Source: Aquatica leii
Taxonomy: Eukaryota > Arthropoda > Insecta > Coleoptera > Lampyridae
Assembly (NCBI GenBank): GCA_035610365.1
Contig: CM069439.1
Coordinates: 19,295,533-19,359,532 of the forward strand
Length of the DNA: 64,000 nt
Direction: 5' to 3'
Below are positions 56,743 through 64,000 of the stretch, one piece after another (position 1 is the first letter of the stretch; each line of letters opens with the position of its first letter). Position numbers and translations under genes: made by a program. The notes under the pieces are model-generated. The model did not search any database and was not told the origin of the DNA. It saw only the letters and a program-made list of their open reading frames with translations.

Positions 56743-56870
56743 ACAGTGATTCCCAAAGTGGTCTATATCGACCCCCAGGGGTCTATGACAACCTGCAAGG
56801 GGCTACATCACCGAAAAAAAATTGGGGGTTTATGAAATGAAAATGAGGGTCGACGATAGTGGATCTCAAC
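56743..56870 (+). mobile_element. Possible hAT terminus
   Basis: CAGTGATTCCCAAAGTGG, then CGACCCCCAGGGGTC, resembles the left end of a hAT group common in animals (CAGTG-TTCCCAAA-type ends). No partner end or transposase was found. Confidence 0.4.
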
Positions 56871-57461
56871 ATACACTGACAATACCTATTTATTTAGATT
56901 ATACTATCTTATAATATAAAAACATATAGATTATTTATAAAAGTCCTATGAAGTAAAAAAAATTGTTATATATGTTTATAAAATTGTGTAAGTTGTAGGA
57001 TGTAGGCATTCGCTTTGTGATCGCAATACATTTTGAACTTGTAAAAACCTGCACATAATGATATACCAGTATCATCTTGTTACAAGCATACGCGCAGTCT
57101 CAGAGCTTCGCGAACTTGTTCAATTCGTCACTCTATAAATACGAATGTGAGACAAATACGTTTATTCGTTTCCTGAATCTTGAAAAGGAAAGTGCTAAGA
57201 AAATATTTTAAAAAATATAAACTGGTAGTTTATCACACAAATTATAGTGAATCAGTGTTATTTTGTTTGAGAGTGCCGGAAAAAAGTAACTACATTATTT
57301 TTTATTAAATTTTAGTTTTGTACTCGTAGTTAGCGAAGATAGATAAATAACGCCAATCATGACTTCAGTTATCAGTAGTTTAACATTTAAATCATGCAAA
57401 ATTACACGAGTACTTCTCAATAGTTTCTTTTTCAAAGTTTTAGCAATCGTTATTATAATTA

Positions 57462-57947
57462 CAGTGCAATCTCCGTAATCCGAACTAATTTCTGCAAGGA
57501 GATGTTCGGATTATGGAATGTTTTCGGAAAAATCTAAAAAATGACAACTGTACATACATATTACGGATGTATTTTATTATTAACATACAATATAATACCA
57601 CTTTGAAAGATAAATTAAGAAAATAAGAAATCCACAGCTGTACAGCTGCGTGTTTTTTAACGAATTTCTAATACACACTCTCATTTGTTTTTTTTCTTCA
57701 TATAATTTAAATGTTTACATACTATAGGAAACATTAAAAAAAATTATTTTGGAATTAAACTACATATTTTTACCGGTCACATAAATAAATATGTATGTCT
57801 GTCAATATTTACTTATTTACGACCTTGCTAGGCATTTATTATTCTTTTATAAATACCAAATAACTTCACAAAAAAAGTAAAAAAATTGTACATTGGTCGT
57901 TACACTGCGGGCGAGTTCGGATTACTGGAATGTTCGGATTGACTATG
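57462..57947. mobile_element. Non-autonomous pogo/Tigger-like element
   Basis: Left end CAGTGCAATCTCCGTAATCC and, inverted from the right end, CATAGTCAATCCGAACATTCC with a further AGTAATCCGAAC inside. The repeated GTTCGGATTA words at both ends are typical of pogo/Tigger termini. About 486 bp with TA close to each end; no coding content. Confidence 0.65.
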
Positions 57948-58160
57948 GTAATACCACCGTGGATAATTAACCCCCTCTGGTCTACAACTACAGACTAAAT
58001 GATTTCAATACTTTGGTCTAGTAAAATATTAATTTAATATTAATTAAATTAAAATGTTAGTAAAAATGACCTTTCTGATTTGATTTACATAGAATCTTAA
58101 GCGGTTTTTTCGTTACTATTACATACGACTTTTGGCTTAGACCGCGTCGTAATTATACAA

Positions 58161-58229
58161 GTCGCCGTGCGGTAGCTGGTAAGGCATTTACTTGATACAC
58201 CGACAACAAGAGTTCAAATTCTAGCCACG
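58161..58229 (+). other. tRNA-like sequence (SINE head or tRNA pseudogene)
   Basis: A-box-like TGCGGTAGCTGGTAAGGC, and 40 bp on a B-box-like AGTTCAAATTC, with T-runs afterwards. It could be a tRNA-derived SINE head. The acceptor arms do not pair well (GTCGCCG against ...AGCCACG), so not a functional tRNA. Confidence 0.35.
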
Positions 58230-58639
58230 TTAAAGTTTTTTAATGTTTTTTTGTTTAGGTATACATATATATTATGTACAAAACAGTGCAAATTGAATGT
58301 ACTATCTATGTACAGTAGGCGTACATTTATTGTGTATGTATGTACCCTGTACATACAGTAGTATTTGTGCTATATAGAAACGGTAAGCGACAAGTTCTAC
58401 TTCGTCGTCTAATACAGACGGAAATTATAAACGCACTACCGACAAAAGTACAAAGCGACAAAAAAAACATCTCGTGTCGGAACATCAAGCCACAAACGCT
58501 CATATACACCACCGTCTGTGAACAAAGTTAGTAGATCAGAACATTTAGTGGAAAAACTTATTCAACAACAGGCTAAAGCAAAAATTGGACATCAACACGT
58601 TTACGCAAAACCAGAGTGTATACCTAAATTTATGCCAGG

Positions 58640-59753
58640 CAATTAAAATTTAAGCTCGACAAAATGGATCAAAAAAATTGAACAACTTGGACGAACAAAC
58701 TATTATATATTACATGCAAAGTCGCTTAGGTGGTTTAGCTCCGCGATGGTATGATAATTTACCCTCTTATCAACTCACTTAGATGCAGTAAAAAGAACTG
58801 TTGATTTAATCATTTTCCGAGCATCAAGATTTTGCTACCACCCTACGAGCACTTGTTAACAGGTTTAAAGAACCGGATGAGACGTGGTCTCGTTATTACT
58901 TTGATAAGATGTAACTCGTGAACGCTTGTGGGATAACAAATAAAAAAGCTGTATTATGCGTGATAGATGGTATCAGAAATCAAAGTATTCAGATAGCCGC
59001 TAAGGCAGGTAGATAGGAAACACCGGATGCATTATATACAGAGTACCTGTCAACTTAAAAGCCTCAAAATTTCGCTGGTACCAACACAAACATCTAAAGA
59101 ACATGTCTTATCGACGACTTTTAGCTGATAGATTAAAAGAGCCTCTACGCAAGAAGTCAATGCTGCATGGGAAAAGTACACAGAAGTGTTACAACTATAA
59201 AGAACTGGGACAATTCTCGAACAAGTGCTTAAAACCAAAGATCGAATGTACTTTATGTAAACGTCTAGGACATTTAGCGAAAGATTGCCGCAGGTGTGTA
59301 AAGACTTACGTAGTTCAGAAATACGTTTGCACCATAAACGAAAAGTATTTGACTGCTGGGTGAACGGAAAACCTTTGCAGGCTTACGTAGACTTTGGTTG
59401 TGGTGCAGTTTTGATAACAAAAAGTAGTGTTGCTTCGTTAGGTCTTGAAACCACTCCTTGTACTGAATTTATAATGGGGTAACGGTGGTTCTAGCATTAA
59501 GACTTTGGGTAAAGTTAAATTGAATCTAAAGGTCGATTCTGCAGAAGCAGAGGTCGAGGCTTTAGTTATCCCAAATGTAACTCAAAACATTCCTATGATT
59601 GTGGGTCAGACATTCTTGAACAACAACGAGGTCGTCATGATCGTGGCTGGAGACAAAGTACGAATACTATTCTATCAGCAAACAGTGAGATCGCTCAGAA
59701 CCTTGATATTTGTCCTGGAAAAGTACCACTATGGACAAAGACCTCAACACTAA
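58640..59753 (+). pseudogene. Second gypsy family: Gag, CCHC knuckles and protease
   Basis: Gag appears as LSSTKWIKKIEQLGRTN near 58650 with many stops. At 59103-59363 there are two knuckles: CYNYKELGQFSNKC (second Cys and His changed) and CTLCKRLGHLAKDC (a perfect C-x2-C-x4-H-x4-C). The protease site is VDFGCGAVLITKS, where the usual Asp-Ser/Thr-Gly triad has Phe at the second position. The flap/strand part is IPMIVGQTFLN. A TAA near 59480 and shifts divide it. Confidence 0.82.
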
Positions 59754-60990
59754 TTGCTTTTAAGAACAACGACCCTGGTACTAGTCGCTTCTCGAGGTAT
59801 CTGCAATGGTAATGTTTACGTGCAAGGGGGACTACGTATGTTCTCTGGTAAGGAACACGTACTGGATGGTTGTATCACGAAAGCCGAGGATGGAATTATA
59901 TCTATAACAAATTTATCAGAGCAAGATATCCAAGTAAGTACAAAAAACATATTAGCTAGATCAACACTGTGTTATAAAGATAAAGCTTCAATTTCTTGTT
60001 TAACGACGGGTGTAAGTAGTAACCAAATAGAGAACCGTTTTTCGGTGGATGACATTATTTTTAACCAAAACTTAAAGCCACAAGAAATTGAAATGCTAAT
60101 CGAATTAATAAACGAATTTTGTGGCTTTTTTGTGCAAAATACTAATCAATTAGGAGAAACGAGTATTCTAAAAATGTCAATACATTTTAATGACCATAGC
60201 CCAGTAGTTTACCGTCCTTACCGGCTTTCTCACAATGAATGAAAAGTTGTGAGGAAGATAGTTGGTGATCTACTTAAAAACAACATAATACGTGAATCCG
60301 ATTCTCTATATGCTAGTCCAATCCTACTGGTCAAGAAGAAAAATGGAGAGCAAAGAATGTGCGCAGACTATCGGGCTCTGAATAGAAAAACTATCAAAGA
60401 TAGATTTCCTCTCCCTCGCGTTGATGAATTCTTAGAGAATATAAAGGGTTTTAAATATTTTAGTAGCTTAGATTTAGCCAGGGGCTATCAGCAAGTATTG
60501 ATTGATGAAGATTGCAAAAATGGCATTTGTCACACCAAATGGTCACTATGAATATCTTCGAATTTCATTCGGTTTAAGTAACGCACCGGTGATTTTTCAA
60601 AGCACGGTTAATAAAGTCCTTGGAAACCTCCGCTATGGAAAAGCACTTGCGTACATAGATGATATTCTCTTGCCAGCGGAGGATTTTGAAAAAGGTCTTA
60701 TTAATTTACGACTAACAAGGTATACCTTGAATCCATTAGAAGAGCAGGCCTTGCGTTACGTCTTTCAAAATGTCAATTTTTTATGAAAAAGGTAGAATAT
60801 CTCGGTCACGAAGTCAGTAGCAAAGGAGTGCAACCAGGGAAGAACAAAATTGTCGCAGTGAAAAAAATTTCCGTTCCAACAGACATGCGGTCAGTCCATC
60901 AGTTTTTAGGGCTAGCTAGCTATTTTAGAAAATATGTAAAAGGGTTTGCAACGATAGCAAAGCTTTAAACTATTCTAAAGAAAAAGGATG
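59754..60990 (+). pseudogene. Second gypsy family: reverse transcriptase
   Basis: A pre-RT linker (59760-60240) is followed by RT: SPILLVKKKNGEQRMCADYR, FSSLDLARGYQQV, then one frameshift near 60520, ISFGLSNAPVIFQ, catalytic YIDD (60655-60666), another shift near 60780, and YLGHEVSSKGVQPG, LGLASYFRKYVKGF. A TAA near 60966 ends it. The catalytic Asp pair is intact. Confidence 0.9.
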
Positions 60991-61900
60991 AAGGTTTTAG
61001 ATGGGGTGACAAACAAAGTATAGCTTTTGAATCTGTAAAAACCAAGCTAGTAACCCGATCTATATTGGCAATTGCAATGCATGTAAGTGGGGCATTGGTG
61101 GCATACTATTTCAAACGCAGAAAAATGATCTGCTTAAGCATGTTATGTATTATTCTAAATAAACAACAAAGGAAGAACAAAGATAACACTCTTATGAATT
61201 GGAGACAATGGCCGTGGTATATGCTCCAAAAACTTATAGAGTGTACCTCGTGGGAATTCAATTTAAGGTTATAACTGATTACAACGCCTTACGTACCACA
61301 CTATCTAAAAGAGATTTAGTCTCAAGATTTGGTAGGTGGTGGCTTAGCATACAAGAATATACATTTGAAGTGGAATACCGACCTGGAAGTAAAATGTTAC
61401 ATACCGACGCATTAAGCAGAAATCTAATAGAATCTTCAGTAGTCACTGTAAATGCAGTAAACATAAATAACGGAGATTGGGTTCTAATTCTCTTTAAACC
61501 ACCAAATGACATCGAAGAAAAGAAAATACTAGATGAAAGTTTTAGTCTTGTTAATAACCGACTTTATAAGAATATAGACAGCGAAAAGAGATGGGTAGTA
61601 CCTAAGGCTGTCAGGAGCCAACTAGTATTGCATTTCCACGACGGTGGAGGTCACATGGGTTTGGGGAAAAGACCATGTCGGCAATTTCCAAACTATATTG
61701 GTTTTCGGGAATGCGACGATACTTAAAAAAAAAACCATACGTTATTAGCAACGTTCTCGATCATGATCGATACGTTGTCAAAGACACTCAAGGATCTTCT
61801 CGATCGTAGAGAAGGTATCAGGGAATCGTATCCTTAGACAAGTTAAAGGCCTTTAACGATGAAGTGAGCTCAGATACCGACGTGGAATCTGACTAACGAC
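60991..61900 (+). pseudogene. Second gypsy family: RNase H and integrase remnants
   Basis: RNase H is poorly kept at its start and better in ETMAVVYAPKTYRVYLVG, ITDYNALRTTL and EVEYRPGSKMLHTDALSRN. The integrase zinc-binding part begins (VPKAVRSQLVLHFHDGGGHM) and breaks off at 61726. The next recognisable piece is the C-terminal module (PYVISNVLDHDRYVVKDTQG, from about 61735). The entire DDE core is missing. Confidence 0.83.
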
Positions 61901-62270
61901 GCTTATGTAGCTGTGCATGATCACAGAAATCACAGTCTACAAAGAGTTGACTGCGATTGCTGCCAATGGTTGATTGTTTATGTGTTTGTAAGCTTTATTA
62001 TAATAAGTACTAACTTGACTAATAGAAATACAGACTAGTTGACAAAATTGTAATCTAAGTGTCGACTTTTGGGGTTTTAGGACACAACGCGCAAAAGATG
62101 GAGTTCATTCCACGAGCGTGGAGGATTACAATTACACAGAAACTGTTCTATATTTAGGCTTAATAATAATAAGAAAACAATAACACGAGCACTATAAAAA
62201 ATGTAACTTTAGGAATGTAAAGGCGTGTATAAGAATGAGTTTTGTAATATTATATATTGTTGAATCTTTA

Positions 62271-64000
62271 AGAAATAAATAAGAAAGTAATTTTCAGTTT
62301 ATACAAAGTGGCTAGTAAATGTGAAAGGTTTTTAGGGCACTTTGAAGACTGTCGCAGCAACGCCAGTCAACACTGGTTCTGTGACTAAACCGCATGCATT
62401 TAGAGCGTAAAATGTTATTTACGTCGTTAGAAGTTTATTGTGTACCGTGTTTTTTAGTGTTGAAAACACTTATAGGGAGCTTGATTCGAAGGCTCGTGTA
62501 ACGAAACGATGAAACGCTCAGATGAAACAAATCTGGAACTTGCGGTGGTGCCCCATTTCACTTCATTTTTTGTATTTTTCGGATGCAGTGTTTATTATTA
62601 TTATTAAACAAGATGTTCCTTATGATCCGCGGGAGTGTATAATTATATCTAATAGTTTAGCAGTTACAGAATTTTAATGTAATTTTCGTGCAACTTTGCA
62701 CACTTGTATCTTCTAAACTATTGAACGTAATTGTAACCTTCCGCCGACTTTTTTATACTAAATTTTGTCCTCTATAAAAATTTTTATGTGCAACTTTTTT
62801 CTATCTTGCACTTTGTTACGGACGAAATTCGTATTACGTACGACTGTGTATATTGACGTGAAATTAGATTCGGGTTTTGACGCCCTGTACCGATCGTTTT
62901 CTCGTGGTTGTCATTTCACGGAAAATCGTCATGCTGTGAATTGCATAAAATGGCCTGGACGTGTTGAATATTTCCGTTAGCCAATGCCATCCGGAATAAT
63001 GGAAATTCAATTGTAATTATATTAATTATATAAAAAATTTGAGGCGTTGCAGGGTAAGCTATTGCTGTCGTTTATTAAAATTCGTTCGTAATTCTTTCTT
63101 CATTTTAACAGCCATTTTTCCTCCACTTCGAGCACATGTACGTTTTCGATAAAGGGGATATTGAATAGTAATTCTTACTAAGCAATCACGTTACCGTACA
63201 CATACGCTTTCGGAAGGCGGTTTCCACGCCACGAAAACGAGGTCTCGCAAACTTTTGATTCATATTAACGTTCGTAAATGCATGTAATGTGTAGCTACCA
63301 ATAAGGTAATTATAATCATTGAGTTCACTGTATCGCATACTGTGTGTGGGTGAAGAATATTTACTTCGAGTTACTTTAAATGTGTGTTGTGTGTTGCCGA
63401 TACTGTAGGCATTCACGTACTGAATCTTCTATCTAATTCTATAAATTTACTTGTTACGAAATCAAAGCTTAATACCGTTGTTAATGGTTATTGTTAATTC
63501 TCCTAGTATTTAGGATCTCCGAATTCGATGTATAACGATTATTCTGCTACTCTAAGTTAAACTGTGTTATTTGTTAACTATAATCTGAAAGTGATTAAAT
63601 TTGTTAATTCTCTCTCTTATGATTATTGTTCCCTACGAACTAATTTGGGCTACTCGAACAGCCGAGTAGAGGGATTACGAACCTTCTAGTGTGTTACAAG
63701 TTTGAACCATTCTGTTGTGAGCGAAACAGAAGTGTTGCTTTGGATCAGCTCTGGCGCCCTTAAACATCTTTTCTGTATTTACTGTGGACCTCCCCACCTC
63801 CGACTATTGTGAGTTGGCCGTGCAAGGTTCGTAAAACCAAAAAGCTTGTAACAACTTTTTATCTTTTGGGCGTTTTTAATGGTAAAAATTTGAAGAATTT
63901 GATTTCAATCATTGTGTATAAGTATTTATTTTTAGCACTGGATTAGAGACTTAACTGTTCTAGGTCAACCAGTGCTGAGCGCTCTTTGTGAAAAAAGTAT
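62271..64000. other. Right-end spacer without recognised content
   Basis: Composition becomes less AT-rich after about 62700. I see no coding family, RNA gene or paired repeat. A frame at 62765-62980 and another at 63186-63416 (minus) look like chance openings. Confidence 0.4.

Larger units (their letters stand above)
58600..62270 (+). mobile_element. Second Ty3/gypsy family, degraded, integrase core deleted
   Basis: Gag remnant, CCHC knuckles, protease, RT, RNase H and parts of the integrase in order, but with a different sequence from the G family. RT and RNase H are followed by only the first zinc-binding residues and the last GPY-like piece of integrase. No LTR pair can be defined; 62100-62270 has AATAAA-like sequence and may be a leftover 3' LTR. 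Limits are approximate. No macro-domain module is present. Confidence 0.82.

Noticed and set aside
62765-63416. Two frames near the right edge.
   Set aside because: No recognisable family and no supporting context.

Overview
The window looks like AT-rich nuclear DNA from an insect. Two host genes have introns of only 52-73 bp, and almost everything else is decayed transposable elements of classes common in insects: Ty3/gypsy, hAT, mariner, pogo, Harbinger-like and Penelope-like. Host codon and intron style and the repeat mix fit a repeat-rich holometabolous insect, perhaps a beetle; that placement is inference.

Host genes. At the left edge (1-367, minus strand) are the signal peptide and first thioredoxin-domain exons of a PDIA6/P5-type protein disulfide isomerase, running off the window. 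At 40858-46215 (plus strand) is a complete five-exon mitochondrial carrier of the SLC25A32 (folate/FAD transporter) type, 307 residues. Its second intron is swollen to 4.2 kb by a hAT insertion with clear ends.

Repeats, left to right: a broken pogo-like (DDE_1) transposon (about 1275-2876) cut by a full-length Ty3/gypsy element, copy G1 (2877-9466, LTRs on both sides); hAT fragments (9815-10372 and about 11590-13440); gypsy copy G2 (13967-16910), internally deleted, followed by an inverted LTR piece; a hAT with perfect 8-bp target duplication (17880-20053) sitting beside a Harbinger-like remnant; a mariner-type element with an uninterrupted 354-residue transposase and nearly 0.8-kb terminal inverted repeats (20426-23187); a quiet AT-rich stretch; a broken hAT (27775-29604); a Penelope-like element (30022-31500) ending in a hammerhead-like motif; a palindromic second Penelope fragment (34905-36236); a mariner shell (36711-39343) containing gypsy copy G3; gypsy copy G4 (47146-52126); a small pogo-type element (57462-57947); and a second, unrelated gypsy family (about 58600-62270).

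The most unusual item is the 3' module of the G-family gypsy. Downstream of the integrase, in frame with pol, copies G1 and G4 encode a macro domain of the TARG1/OARD1 type, with the catalytic Lys and Asp positions retained, followed by a CCCH zinc finger. The stop codons that separate this module from pol differ between the two copies, so the module was probably the carboxyl end of the polyprotein. All readable Gag copies lack a proper CCHC knuckle, and the macro-CCCH frame continues through the polypurine tract into the 3' LTR. I see no env gene. These points suggest a retroelement that captured an ADP-ribosyl hydrolase-like domain and an RNA-binding finger.
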